DNA from: Hasllibacter sp963833115
Lineage (GTDB): Bacteria; Pseudomonadota; Alphaproteobacteria; Rhodobacterales; Rhodobacteraceae
NCBI GenBank assembly: GCA_963833115.1
Contig: CAWHWS010000002.1
Location: forward strand, 248,001 to 312,000
DNA: 64,000 nt
Reading direction: 5' to 3'
Shown: positions 23,028 to 31,757 of the stretch, in pieces
Numbering within the stretch: position 1 is the stretch's first letter
Layout of the letters: every line of letters starts with the position of its first letter
Made by a program: the position numbers and the translations under genes
The notes under the pieces: generated by a model
What the model was told of the DNA's origin: nothing
The model's input: the letters and a program-made list of their open reading frames with translations, nothing else
Databases searched by the model: none

Positions 23028-24292
23028 GCGTCACCACCTTCGTCAACGCCCGCCTCGTCGACCCCGAGGCGGGGACCGAGACCCTGGGCCACCTCACGGT
23101 GCAGGACGGGATCGTCGCGCGCATCGGCGGCCCGGAGCCGCGCACCGGCGCGCGCGTCGATTGCGGCGGCCTCGCGCTCGCGCCCGGCATCGTCGATCTC
23201 TGCGTCAAGGTCGGCGAGCCCGGCGAGCGCCACAAGGAGGGGTTCCGCTCGGCCGGCCGCGCCGCCGCCGCCGGGGGCGTCACCACCATCGTCACCCGCC
23301 CCGACACCGCGCCGGCCATCGATTCCCCCGAGGCCCTGGCCTTCGCACGCTCCCGGGCAGCCGAGCGCTGCGGCGTGCGCGTGCGGCAGATCGCGGCCCT
23401 CACCCGCGGCCGGGACGGCGCCGAGATGACCGAGATCGGCTTCCTCCTCGATGCCGGCGCGGTCGCCTTCTCCGATTGCGACCGGGTCGTGCCCACGCGC
23501 GTCCTGCGCCACGCCATGCGCTACGCCGCCGACCTCGGCGGCCTCGTCATCGCCCATCCGCAGGACCCCGCCCTGTCGCAAGGCGACGCCGCGTCCGGCG
23601 CCTTCGCCACGCTTCGGGGCCTCTCGGGCGTGCCCGCCATCGCCGAGCGCATGGGGCTGGAGCGCGACCTCGCCCTCGTCGAGCTCACCGGCGCGCGCTA
23701 TCACGCCGACCAGGTCACCACCGCCGGCGGGATCGCCGCCATCGCCCGCGCCAAGGCCGCCGGCCTCGACGTGACCGCCGGCACCTCGATCCACCACGTC
23801 ACGCTCAACGCGCTCGACGTCGGCGACTGGCGCACCTTCTTCAAGATCAAGCCGCCGCTCCGGGACGAGGACGACCGCCGCGCCACCGTCGAGGCCCTGC
23901 TGGACGGCACCATCGACACGCTGTCGAGCTTCCACACGCCCCAGGACGAGGAATCCAAGCGCCTCCCCTTCGAGGCCGCGGCCTCCGGCGCCGTCGGGCT
24001 GGAGACGCTGCTGCCCGCCGCGCTGCGCCTCCTCCACTCCGGGCAGGCGTCGCTCGCGGACCTGTTCCGCGTCCTCGCCCTGAACCCCGCGCGCCGGCTC
24101 GGCCTGCCGCAGGGGCGCCTGGCCGAAGGCGCGCCCGCGGACCTCGTCCTGCTCGACGAGCACGCGCCCTTCGTCATGGACCGCTTCGCCCTGCGCTCGA
24201 AGTCCAAGAACACCCCCTTCGACGAGGCCCGCATGCAGGGGCGCGTGCGCGGCGCCTGGGTTGCCGGGGCGCGCGTCTTCCCCGAAGACTGA
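23024..24292 (+). CDS. pyrC: dihydroorotase-like protein PyrC lacking the metal-binding HxH motif (PyrC'-like)
   Basis: A 422-residue amidohydrolase-fold protein starting at GTG 23024. It aligns with class I dihydroorotase throughout: GGVTTIVTRPDT, EIGFLLDAGAVAFSD, GTSIHHVTLN, FKIKPPLRDEDDRRA and ARMQGRVRGAWVAGARVF. The metal-binding DxHxH is DLCVKVGEPG here, giving Cys60 and Lys62 in place of the two His. The catalytic Asp region (normally DHAPH) reads SSFHTPQDEE. It is therefore probably not an active dihydroorotase and may act as a structural or activating partner of aspartate carbamoyltransferase. An active PyrC should exist elsewhere in the genome. Confidence 0.85.
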   Translation: MSVTTFVNARLVDPEAGTETLGHLTVQDGIVARIGGPEPRTGARVDCGGLALAPGIVDLCVKVGEPGERHKEGFRSAGRAAAAGGVTTIVTRPDTAPAIDSPEALAFARSRAAERCGVRVRQIAALTRGRDGAEMTEIGFLLDAGAVAFSDCDRVVPTRVLRHAMRYAADLGGLVIAHPQDPALSQGDAASGAFATLRGLSGVPAIAERMGLERDLALVELTGARYHADQVTTAGGIAAIARAKAAGLDVTAGTSIHHVTLNALDVGDWRTFFKIKPPLRDEDDRRATVEALLDGTIDTLSSFHTPQDEESKRLPFEAAASGAVGLETLLPAALRLLHSGQASLADLFRVLALNPARRLGLPQGRLAEGAPADLVLLDEHAPFVMDRFALRSKSKNTPFDEARMQGRVRGAWVAGARVFPED

Positions 24293-24297
24293 CCCCC

Positions 24298-24903
24298 ATG
24301 CCAGAGCTCGCCACGCCCCCGGCGCTCCTCGCCCTCACCGCGCTCGCGGCCTACCTGCTGGGCGCCGTGCCCTTCGGCATCGTCATGGCGCGCGCCTTCG
24401 GGCTGGGCGACCTGCGCGCCGTGGGCTCCGGCAACATCGGCGCGACCAACGTCCTGCGCACCGGATCGAAGCCCGCGGCGGCCCTCACGCTCCTCCTCGA
24501 TGCCGGCAAGGGCGCCATCGCCGTCCTCGCGGCCCGCGCCCTCCTGGGCGGGGACGCGGCGCAGCTCGCGGGGCTCGCCGCCTTCGCCGGGCATTGCTAC
24601 CCGGTCTACCTGCGCTTCCGGGGCGGCAAGGGCGTCGCGACCTTCCTCGGCACGGTCATCGCCCTGGCCTGGCCCGTGGGCCTCGCGGCCTGCGCGACCT
24701 GGGCGGCGGCGGCGGCGCTCGGCCGCATCTCCTCGGCCGCGGCGCTGGCGGCGGCGGCGCTGGCGCCGGGCTGGGCCGTCCTCCTCGGGCGGGGGGATCT
24801 GGCGCTCCTCCTGATCCTGCTCGGCGCGCTCATCTGGGCGCGCCACGCCGCCAACATCGCCCGCATCCTGGCGGGATCCGAGCCGCGCATCGGCGCCAAA
24901 TGA
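24298..24903 (+). CDS. plsY: glycerol-3-phosphate acyltransferase PlsY
   Basis: A 201-residue inner-membrane protein starting at ATG 24298. It shows the three PlsY cytoplasmic motifs: GSGNIGATNVLRTG (about 44-57), LDAGKGAIAV and RFRGGKGVATFLG (about 105-117), set among five or so hydrophobic segments. It transfers the acyl group from acyl-phosphate to glycerol-3-phosphate, opening phospholipid synthesis. It begins 5 bases after pyrC and is probably in the same transcript. Length is normal. Confidence 0.93.
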   Translation: MPELATPPALLALTALAAYLLGAVPFGIVMARAFGLGDLRAVGSGNIGATNVLRTGSKPAAALTLLLDAGKGAIAVLAARALLGGDAAQLAGLAAFAGHCYPVYLRFRGGKGVATFLGTVIALAWPVGLAACATWAAAAALGRISSAAALAAAALAPGWAVLLGRGDLALLLILLGALIWARHAANIARILAGSEPRIGAK

Positions 24904-24913
24904 GGATGCCGAC

Positions 24914-25420
24914 ATGAAACCCTCCGGTGCCGTCCGCCGCTGCCTGACCTCCGGCTACGCGGCCTTCTCGGGCCGCGCGCGCCGGTCGGAATTCTGGTGG
25001 TTCTTCCTCTTCGTCCTCCTCGCGAACGCCTTAGCGACCCAGGTCGACGCGCTCTTGGGCTTCGGGCAGGCGGCGGTGGTCGCGGACGGCGCGGATGGCG
25101 ACGTCACGCTCGGGGCGTGGATCGCGGCGGGGCCGATCGGCACGGTGGTGGGGCTCGCGCTGTTCGTTCCCAACCTCGCGGCCGCGGTCCGGCGGCTGCA
25201 CGATGGCGGGCGCAGCGGATGGTGGGTCCTGATCGCCGCCCTGCCCCTCCTGGGGATCCTGGTCCTGCTGTGGTTCTGGACCCGGCCCTCCGAGCCCGGC
25301 CCGAACCGCTTCGGCCCCCCGCCCGCCCCACCCGAGCCCGGCGCCGGCCCGGCCGCGGGTGGCGGCCCCACCGCAGGTGGCGGCCCCACCGCAGGTGGCG
25401 GCCCTACCGCAGGTAGCTAG
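24914..25420 (+). CDS. DUF805 family membrane protein with Gly-Pro-Thr repeat tail
   Basis: A 168-residue protein. Residues 1-125 match DUF805: AFSGRARRSEFWWFFLF near the start, then VRRLHDGGRSGWWVLIAALP, with three or four membrane helices. The cellular role of this family is unknown. The last 40 or so residues are Pro/Gly-rich and end with near-perfect GGGPTA repeats, probably a flexible cytoplasmic tail. It lies 10 bases after plsY. Its TAG shares CTAG with the converging gshA stop. Confidence 0.85.
   Translation: MKPSGAVRRCLTSGYAAFSGRARRSEFWWFFLFVLLANALATQVDALLGFGQAAVVADGADGDVTLGAWIAAGPIGTVVGLALFVPNLAAAVRRLHDGGRSGWWVLIAALPLLGILVLLWFWTRPSEPGPNRFGPPPAPPEPGAGPAAGGGPTAGGGPTAGGGPTAGS
25355..25417 (+). 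repeat. 18-bp tandem repeat in the DUF805 gene
   Basis: Three and a half copies of an 18-bp unit (GCAGGTGGCGGCCCCACC and close variants) at 25355, 25373, 25391 and 25409. It is in frame and encodes AGGGPT hexapeptides. The near identity suggests recent slippage, so copy number may vary between strains. Confidence 0.9.
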
Positions 25421-26787
25421 TAGCTGAACTCGTCGTAGATCGGCGCCAGGCGTCCGCCCCACTCGCCGCGATACCGCTCCAGCAGCACGTCGGCGGGCGT
25501 GCGCCCCGTCTCCACCGTCTCCTGGACCGCGTTGAGGAAGTGGCTCTCGTCGGGCACCAGGCCGCCCGCGCCCGGCCGCGCCCGCGCCTTGAGGCCGGCG
25601 TCCGCGATGGCCACGAGCTCGCGCGCGAGATCGTGGAGCTTCACGCCGTTCGCCTCTCCTTCCAGCGCCCCCGTGGACGCCGCCAGCCGCAGCCCCTCGC
25701 GCGTCTGCGCGTCCCACCCCTTCGCGAGGTCCCAGGCCGCGTCGAGCGCGCCCGCATCGTAGGTCAGCCCGACCCAGAGCGCCGGCAGCGCGCACAGGCG
25801 CCGCCACGGCCCGCCATCGGCGCCGCGCATCTCGATGAACCGCTTGAGCCGCGCCTCGGGGAACACCGTGGTCAGGTGGTCGGCCCAGTCCGAGAGCGTC
25901 GGCCTCTCGCCGGGCAGGGCCGGCAGCTCGCCGCGCAGGAAGTCGCGGAACGACTGGCCCAGCGCGTCGACATAGGCCCCGTCGCGGTAGACGAAGTACA
26001 TCGGCACGTCGAGCACCCAGTCGGCCCAGGCCTCGAACCCGAACCCCTCGTCGAAGACGAACGGCACCATGCCGGTGCGCGCCGCGTCGAGATCGCGCCA
26101 GATGCGCGCGCGCCAGGACTTCAGCCTCGTGACCTCCCCCTCGAAGAAGGGCGAGTTGGCGAAGAGCGCGGTGGCCACCGGCTGCAGCGCGACGGCGACG
26201 CGCATCTTCTTGACCATGTCCGCCTCGGAGCCGAAATCGAGGTTGACCTGCACCGTGCAGGTCCGGCGCATCATCTGCCGCCCGTGCGTGCCGACGGTGC
26301 CCATGTAGGCGTCCATCAGCTTGTAGCGCCCCTTGGGCATGAGCGGCATCTCGTCGTGCGTCCACTCGGGCGCGGCGCCCAGGCCGATGAAGCCGGCGCC
26401 CATCGGCTCGGCCACGGCCTTCACCTCGGCGAGGTGGGCGTTCACCTCGTCGCAGGTCTCGTGGATCGTCTCCAGCGGGGCGCCCGAGAGCTCCAGCGCT
26501 CCGCCGGGCTCCAGGCTGACATTGGCGCCCTGGCGCTCCAGCCCGATCAGATGCCCGCCCTCGCGGACCTCGGACCAGCCGAAGCGGTCGCGCATCCCCT
26601 CGAGGATCGCGCGGATCGACACCTCGCCGTCATAGGGCAGCGGCGCGTGGCCGTCCGTCAGGTAGCCGAACTTCTCGTGCTCGGTGCCGATGCGCCAGTC
26701 CGCCTTCGGCCGGCAGCCCGCGGCCAGGTACTCGGCAAGCTGGCCCTCGTGCTCGATGGGGCCGCCGCCGGTCTGGGGTATCGACAT
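25417..26787 (-). CDS. gshA: glutamate-cysteine ligase, plant/alphaproteobacterial type
   Basis: A 456-residue cytosolic enzyme of the class found in plants and alphaproteobacteria. It shows IGTEHEKFGY (about 37-46), LEPGGALELSGAPLETIHET, FIGLGAAPEWTHDEMPLMPK, MMRRTCTVQVNLDFGSEADM and FPEARLKRFIEMRGADGGPW. It joins glutamate and cysteine using ATP, the first step of glutathione synthesis. The ATG at 26787 has GAGGAGCC a few bases upstream. Length and motifs are complete. Confidence 0.92.
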   Translation of the reverse strand: MSIPQTGGGPIEHEGQLAEYLAAGCRPKADWRIGTEHEKFGYLTDGHAPLPYDGEVSIRAILEGMRDRFGWSEVREGGHLIGLERQGANVSLEPGGALELSGAPLETIHETCDEVNAHLAEVKAVAEPMGAGFIGLGAAPEWTHDEMPLMPKGRYKLMDAYMGTVGTHGRQMMRRTCTVQVNLDFGSEADMVKKMRVAVALQPVATALFANSPFFEGEVTRLKSWRARIWRDLDAARTGMVPFVFDEGFGFEAWADWVLDVPMYFVYRDGAYVDALGQSFRDFLRGELPALPGERPTLSDWADHLTTVFPEARLKRFIEMRGADGGPWRRLCALPALWVGLTYDAGALDAAWDLAKGWDAQTREGLRLAASTGALEGEANGVKLHDLARELVAIADAGLKARARPGAGGLVPDESHFLNAVQETVETGRTPADVLLERYRGEWGGRLAPIYDEFSY

Positions 26788-26853
26788 GGGCGGCTCCTCG
26801 GCTCGGGGGCCGAGACCTGTGCCCGCCCCCGGTGGAAGTCAATCGGCCGGGGC

Positions 26854-27378
26854 TCAGTGCAGCCGCAGGGCCGCGCGGGCATCGCGCTCGGAGGGGCGCT
26901 CCCAGACCGTGACCTGCGCCTCGCCGCCGCGGGACAGCTCGTGCAGCAGGCGCCCGGTGGCGAGCCCGGGCAGCGCGGCGAAGGCCCCGAGCAGCGCGTC
27001 GGCCCCCCGGGCCGTCACGGGGACGTGCAGCGCGCCCTCTGGGCCGGTCATCACCCAGACGGGATCGGGCCGCGCCGTCGGGTCGAGGTCGAGGCGGCGC
27101 AGCTCGTCCAGCGCCAGCGTGCCACCGTCGAGCGGACCCATGTAGACGATCCGCCGCTCGTCCACCCGGACCACGCCGGGACCCTCGCCGCCCCGGTCGA
27201 AGCGCAGGCGCTGCACGCCCGTCAGGAGGATCGCGGCGCCGAGCGCGGCCGCCCCGGCCCCGGCGCCGACGATCGGCCCGGCCCCGGAGGCCCACCACAG
27301 GCCCAGCAGGATCAGCGCCGCGCCGGCGATCACGTCGCGCCAGCGGACCAGCGCGGCCCGGACCGCCGGCCGGATCAC
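26854..27378 (-). CDS. membrane protein of unknown function downstream of rsmE
   Basis: A 174-residue protein starting at GTG 27378 in a GTGA overlap with rsmE. Two hydrophobic segments (about residues 15-50) are followed by a soluble domain of about 120 residues with RRIVYMGPLDGGTLALDELR and TVWERPSERDA. I recognise no family. The layout, two helices then a beta-rich PH-like domain, suggests a cytoplasmic domain held at the membrane, but this is only a guess from pattern. It is probably co-expressed with rsmE and ends 66 bases before gshA. Confidence 0.7.
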   Translation of the reverse strand: MIRPAVRAALVRWRDVIAGAALILLGLWWASGAGPIVGAGAGAAALGAAILLTGVQRLRFDRGGEGPGVVRVDERRIVYMGPLDGGTLALDELRRLDLDPTARPDPVWVMTGPEGALHVPVTARGADALLGAFAALPGLATGRLLHELSRGGEAQVTVWERPSERDARAALRLH

Positions 27379-28088
27379 GACCAGTCCCCCAGCCGCGACT
27401 GCCACAGCGTCAGGGCGGCCACCGCCGCCGTGTCCGCCCGCAGGACCCGCGGGCCGAGCGAGACCGGATGCCCCATGGCCGAGAGCCGCGCGCGCTCCTC
27501 CTCGCTCCACCCGCCCTCGGGCCCGATCACGATCCCGGCGGGGCCCGGCGGCACCGCGTCCCAGCCCGCGGCCGGCCCCGCCAGCGCCTCGTCGCAGAAG
27601 ACCAGCGCCCGCCCCGCCTCCCAGCCGTCCAGCACGCGGCCGAGCGGGGTCAGCTCCTCGACCTCGGGCACGAAGGTGCCGCCGCATTGCTCGGCCGCCT
27701 CGACCGCATGGGCCCGCATCCGCTCGCGGCGGAGGCGCTCGGCATTGGTCCGCGCCGTGCGCACGGGGCGCACGCGCCGCGCGCCCAGCTCGGCCGCCTT
27801 CTCGACGACGAACGCCGTGCGCGCGCCCTTGATCGGCGCGAACGCGAGGTCGAGGTCCGGCGGCATCCGCAGCCCTCGGGTGCGCGCGCCCAGCGCCAGG
27901 ACGCCGCCGCGCTTGCCGATCTCGGCGATGGTCGCCGCGTACTCGCCCGTGCGCCCGTCGAACACGCGCAGCGCGTCGCCCGGCCCCCGCCGCATCACGC
28001 CCGACAGGTAATGCGCCTGCGCATGGGTGAGGGGCGCCGCCTCGCCCTCCGCGAGGGGGGCGTCTATGTAGAGGCGCAGTCCGGCCAT
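27375..28088 (-). CDS. rsmE: 16S rRNA (uracil1498-N3)-methyltransferase RsmE
   Basis: A 237-residue SPOUT methyltransferase. The amino PUA-like part (HYLSGVMRRGPGDALRVFDG) is followed by FAPIKGARTAFVVEKAAELG and the knotted SAM-binding end IGPEGGWSEEERARL and LGPRVLRADTAAVAAL. It methylates U1498 of 16S rRNA. ATG 28088 is used. An in-frame ATG at 28100 is also possible, and would make its start codon abut that of divergent ubiA in the palindrome CATATG (28098-28103). Confidence 0.92.
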   Translation of the reverse strand: MAGLRLYIDAPLAEGEAAPLTHAQAHYLSGVMRRGPGDALRVFDGRTGEYAATIAEIGKRGGVLALGARTRGLRMPPDLDLAFAPIKGARTAFVVEKAAELGARRVRPVRTARTNAERLRRERMRAHAVEAAEQCGGTFVPEVEELTPLGRVLDGWEAGRALVFCDEALAGPAAGWDAVPPGPAGIVIGPEGGWSEEERARLSAMGHPVSLGPRVLRADTAAVAALTLWQSRLGDWS

Positions 28089-28100
28089 GGAGGACCACAT

Positions 28101-29072
28101 ATGGCGCCGCCCCGCCCCGCGCCAGGGATCGACGCGGCCGTCGCCGACGCGCCGCCCGGGAACTGGGTCGACGCGCGCGCGCCGCGGGGCTGGCGCCCCT
28201 ATCTGCGCCTGTCGCGCGCCGACCGGCCGATCGGGACCTGGCTGCTCCTGCTGCCCTGCTGGTGGGGGCTCGGGCTCGCGATGCTCGCCGGAGCGCCCCG
28301 GCCCTTCGACGCCTGGATACTCCTCGGCTGCGGGGTCGGCGCCTGGCTCATGCGGGGGGCCGGATGCGTCTGGAACGACGTCACCGACCGGCATATCGAC
28401 GCGGGCGTCGCGCGCACCCGGTCGCGGCCCATCCCCTCGGGCCAGGTCACGGTGCGCGCCGCGCTCCTCTGGCTCGCGGCGCAGGCCCTCCTCGCCTTCG
28501 GCATTCTGCTGACCTTCGGGCCGTTCGCCATCGCGCTCGGCGTGGCCTCGCTCGGGCTGGTCGCGATCTACCCCTTCGCCAAGCGCTTCACCTGGTGGCC
28601 GCAGGTCTTCCTCGGGCTCGCCTTCAACTGGGGCGCGATCCTCGCCTGGGCCGCCCATGCCGGGACGGTGCCCCCGGCCGCGCTCCTCCTCTACGCCGCC
28701 GGCATCGCCTGGACGCTGTTCTACGACACGATCTACGCGATGCAGGACGCCGAGGACGACGCGCTCATGGGCGTGCGGTCCACGGCGCGCCTCTTCGGAG
28801 CGCACGCCCGCCGCTGGCTCGCGGGCTTCCTCGCGCTCACGGTCGCCTTGATGGCGGCGGCGGTGCTCGCGGCGGTGCTCCCGGCGCACGGGCCCCTGGT
28901 GCTGGCGGCCGCGCTCGCGGGCCCCTGGGCGATGGGCTGGCACATGTGGGCGATCCTGCGGCGACTGGACGAGCGCGATCCCGCCGCCTGCCTGCGGGCC
29001 TTCCGCGCGAGCCGCGACACGGGCGCGCTGCCGGTCCTGGCCTTCGCCGCCGCCCTCCTGCTGGCGGCGTAA
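28101..29072 (+). CDS. ubiA: 4-hydroxybenzoate polyprenyltransferase UbiA
   Basis: A 323-residue membrane enzyme with both Asp-rich motifs: NDVTDRHIDAGVARTRSRP (about 93-111) and YDTIYAMQDAEDD (about 212-224), within about eight helices. It attaches the polyprenyl tail to 4-hydroxybenzoate in ubiquinone synthesis. ATG 28101 has GGAGG at 28089-28093. Only 12 bases separate it from the divergent rsmE start, so its promoter must lie inside the rsmE coding region or transcription begins almost at the ATG. Confidence 0.92.
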   Translation: MAPPRPAPGIDAAVADAPPGNWVDARAPRGWRPYLRLSRADRPIGTWLLLLPCWWGLGLAMLAGAPRPFDAWILLGCGVGAWLMRGAGCVWNDVTDRHIDAGVARTRSRPIPSGQVTVRAALLWLAAQALLAFGILLTFGPFAIALGVASLGLVAIYPFAKRFTWWPQVFLGLAFNWGAILAWAAHAGTVPPAALLLYAAGIAWTLFYDTIYAMQDAEDDALMGVRSTARLFGAHARRWLAGFLALTVALMAAAVLAAVLPAHGPLVLAAALAGPWAMGWHMWAILRRLDERDPAACLRAFRASRDTGALPVLAFAAALLLAA

Positions 29073-29132
29073 TTGCCCCCCCGCGCGCCCGGGCCTAGTG
29101 TCCGCCCGCCGCACCAGGAGAGGACCCCCCGA

Positions 29133-30977
29133 ATGCCCCGCGCCCTGCCGACCCTCGCCGCCTTCGCCCTCGCCGCCGCCGGCGCGGGGGGCGCGGCCGC
29201 CCTCGCCGCCCGCACGGTCGAGGCGCGCTCCCTGGCGGCGGTGGAGGGCGCCCTCGCGGCCGAGGGCCTGGAGTTCGCGCAGGTCTCGGTCGACGGGCTG
29301 ATCGTCACCCTGACGGGCACGGCGCCGGACGAATCGCGCCGCTTCCGCGCGCTCGGCGTCGCGGGCAATCAGGTCGATCCCGCCCGCATCCGCGACGGCC
29401 TCTCCGTCGAGGCCGCCGAAACCCTGCCGCCGCCGAGCTTCGGCCTCCAGGTCCTGCGCAACGAGGGCGAGATCTCGCTCATCGGCCTGGTGCCCGTCGG
29501 GCTGGACCGCGCCGACCTCGCCGCGCGCATCGCCGAGGCGACGGGCGCCCAGGTCGCCGACCTGCTGCAATCGGCCTCCTACGAGGCGCCGGAGGGCTGG
29601 GACGCGGCCGTGGACTGGACCGTGGAGGCGCTGCGCCGCCTGCCCCGCTCCCAGATCGGCATGACAGCGGAGGCGATCGAGGTCACGGCCGCGGCCGCCA
29701 GCGACGGCGAGCGCGGCATGCTCGAGGCGGCGCTGACGCGCACCTTGCCCGAAGGCGTCGCCCTCGACCTCTCGATCTCCGCGCCGCGGCCGGTCTTGAC
29801 GCCCTTCGCCCTGATCTTCCGGATCGAGGAGGGCGCGGCGCGGCTGGACGCTTGCTCGGCGGACACCGAGGCGGCCGCCGGCCGCATCCTGGCCGCCGGG
29901 CGCGCCGCCGGGGCGGAGGTCGATCCCGCCGACTGCACGCTCGGCCTGGGCGTGCCCAGCCCCCGCTGGGGCGAGGCCGCCGAGGCCGCGATCCGCACGC
30001 TGGGCGAGCTCGGCGCCGGCACGCTGACCTTCTCCGGCGAGGCGGTGACCCTGCTGGGCGCGCCCGGCACGCCGCCCGCCGCCTTCGACGCCGCCGTCGG
30101 CGCGCTCGAGGCCGCCCTGCCCCCGGCCTTCGACCTCGAGGCGAGCCTGCCCGCCGCGCCGGACGCCGCCGCCGCCGGGCCGGCGGAGTTCACCGCGACG
30201 CGCGGCCCCGAGGGCCTCGTGCGGCTGCGCGGCCGCCTGCCGGACGAGCGCACCCGCGCCGCGGTGGGCGGGCTCGCCGCGGCCCATTTCGGCGCGGCGA
30301 AGGTCGACTTGCGCGCGCGCAGCTCGGGCGAGCTTCCCGGCGACTGGGGCCTCCTCGTGATGGCCGGGCTGGACGCGCTCGCCAGGCTCGACACCGGCGT
30401 CCTGCGGATCGAGCCCGGCGCCGTGGACCTGCGCGGGCGCACGGGCGACGCCGGCGCCCAGGCCGTCATCGCGGCCTCCCTGACGGACGCGCTGGGCGCG
30501 GGCGCCGGCCTCGCGCTCGACGTGACCTACGACGCCGCGCTCGACCCGCTCGCCGCCCTGCCCACCCCCGAGGCGTGCCTCGCCGACATCCAGTCCGCCG
30601 CCGAGGCCGGCAAGATCACCTTCGCCCCCGGCTCGACGGCGATCGAGCCCGCGGGCCGCCGCACGGTCGGCCGCATCGCCGCGATCCTCAAGGGATGCCC
30701 CGAGATGGCGCTCGCCGTCGCCGCCCATTCCGACAGCCAGGGCCGCGAATCGATGAACCTCGAGCTGAGCCAGGCCCGCGCCGACGCGGTCGCGGACGCC
30801 CTGCGCGGCCTGCGCGTCACCGATCAGGCCCTGATCGCCACCGGCTACGGCGAGGACCGCCCCATCGCCGACAACGGCACCGCCGAGGGCCGGGAGGCCA
30901 ACCGGCGCATCGAGTTCTCGCTGGCGGAGGCGGCGGGACCGGGCGCGCCGGAGGCGGCGGCGCAGGGCGCGGAGTGA
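29133..30977 (+). CDS. OmpA-family protein with repeated BON-like domains
   Basis: A 614-residue exported protein. ATG 29133 is preceded by AGGAGAGGA and starts a signal or anchor helix (FALAAAGAGGAAALAA). The middle holds several copies of a roughly 75-residue alpha/beta unit resembling BON domains (LEFAQVSVDGLIVTLTGTAP; later ESA-like copies). The last 120 residues are an OmpA-like peptidoglycan-binding domain: KITFAPGSTAIEPAGRRTV, VAAHSDSQGRESMNLELSQA and GYGEDRPIADNGTAEGREAN. It probably links the inner or outer membrane to peptidoglycan. A small membrane protein gene follows after 7 bases. Confidence 0.85.
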   Translation: MPRALPTLAAFALAAAGAGGAAALAARTVEARSLAAVEGALAAEGLEFAQVSVDGLIVTLTGTAPDESRRFRALGVAGNQVDPARIRDGLSVEAAETLPPPSFGLQVLRNEGEISLIGLVPVGLDRADLAARIAEATGAQVADLLQSASYEAPEGWDAAVDWTVEALRRLPRSQIGMTAEAIEVTAAAASDGERGMLEAALTRTLPEGVALDLSISAPRPVLTPFALIFRIEEGAARLDACSADTEAAAGRILAAGRAAGAEVDPADCTLGLGVPSPRWGEAAEAAIRTLGELGAGTLTFSGEAVTLLGAPGTPPAAFDAAVGALEAALPPAFDLEASLPAAPDAAAAGPAEFTATRGPEGLVRLRGRLPDERTRAAVGGLAAAHFGAAKVDLRARSSGELPGDWGLLVMAGLDALARLDTGVLRIEPGAVDLRGRTGDAGAQAVIAASLTDALGAGAGLALDVTYDAALDPLAALPTPEACLADIQSAAEAGKITFAPGSTAIEPAGRRTVGRIAAILKGCPEMALAVAAHSDSQGRESMNLELSQARADAVADALRGLRVTDQALIATGYGEDRPIADNGTAEGREANRRIEFSLAEAAGPGAPEAAAQGAE

Positions 30978-30984
30978 GCGCCCG

Positions 30985-31314
30985 ATGAACCGCAGCGAGT
31001 TCGTGATCGTCACCGCCGCGATCCTCTTCGTCGCCTTCGCGATGGGCTGGTTCGCCTGCTGGATCGCCGGGCGCTTCGCGCGCGTCGGCCAGTCCGAGCT
31101 CGGCGAGGTGGACCGCCTCGCGAGCCAGGTCCACGAGGCCGAGGAGCAGCGCGACGAGGCGGTGCGCTACTACCAGTCCCGCGAGAAGGAGCTCGAGAGC
31201 CGCGCCGCCCAGGGCCGCGCCGAGCTCGCCGCCGCGATGGAGGGCCTGCGCCAGTCCCGCGCCGAGGCCGAGGGCCTGCGCGCGCATATCGAGCGCGAGA
31301 ACGCCGCGGGCTAG
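30985..31314 (+). CDS. small membrane-anchored coiled-coil protein
   Basis: A 109-residue protein with one amino-terminal helix (VIVTAAILFVAFAMGWFACW) and a charged, heptad-like region over residues 40-105, predicted as a cytoplasmic or periplasmic coiled coil. No named family comes to mind. It follows the OmpA-like gene after 7 bases and is probably its co-expressed partner in envelope structure. Its TAG shares CTAG with the moaE stop. Confidence 0.72.
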   Translation: MNRSEFVIVTAAILFVAFAMGWFACWIAGRFARVGQSELGEVDRLASQVHEAEEQRDEAVRYYQSREKELESRAAQGRAELAAAMEGLRQSRAEAEGLRAHIERENAAG

Positions 31315-31757
31315 CCCGCCTGCCACCGGGCGAGCGCGTCCTCGTCGGCGTCCCTCGCCGCGACCCAGGCGGCGCCGCCGGGCCCGAGCTCCTTCTTCCA
31401 GAACGGCGCGCGCGACTTCAGCCAGTCCATCAGGTACTCGGCCGCGGCGAACGCGTCCGCCCGGTGCGGCGCGGCGCAGGCGACCGCCATGATCGTCTCG
31501 CCCACCTCCAGCCGGCCGTGCCGGTGCACGATCCCCACGTCGAGGAGGCCGAACCGCTCCGCCGCCCGCCCCGCGAAGCGCTCCATCGCAGCCTCGGTCA
31601 TGCCGGGGTAATGCTCGATCTCCATCGCCTCGAGCCCGCCGCCGCCGCGCACGATCCCGGTGAAGCCCGCGACCGCGCCCACCGCGGGGTCCCCCGCGCC
31701 GCAGGCCGCGATCAGGGCCCCGGCGTCGAACGGCGCCTCCTGCACGGCGACGCGCAT
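31311..31757 (-). CDS. moaE: molybdopterin synthase catalytic subunit MoaE
   Basis: A 148-residue protein with FTGIVRGGGGLEAMEIEHYP (about 33-52), GIVHRHGRLEVGETIMAVA and the catalytic lysine region WLKSRAPFWKKE (about 112-123). With MoaD it puts the dithiolene sulfurs onto precursor Z (cPMP). Its ATG shares one base with the moaD stop (TGATG). It is the last gene of uvrC-pgsA-moaD-moaE. moaA and moaC are not in the window. Confidence 0.92.
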   Translation of the reverse strand: MRVAVQEAPFDAGALIAACGAGDPAVGAVAGFTGIVRGGGGLEAMEIEHYPGMTEAAMERFAGRAAERFGLLDVGIVHRHGRLEVGETIMAVACAAPHRADAFAAAEYLMDWLKSRAPFWKKELGPGGAAWVAARDADEDALARWQAG

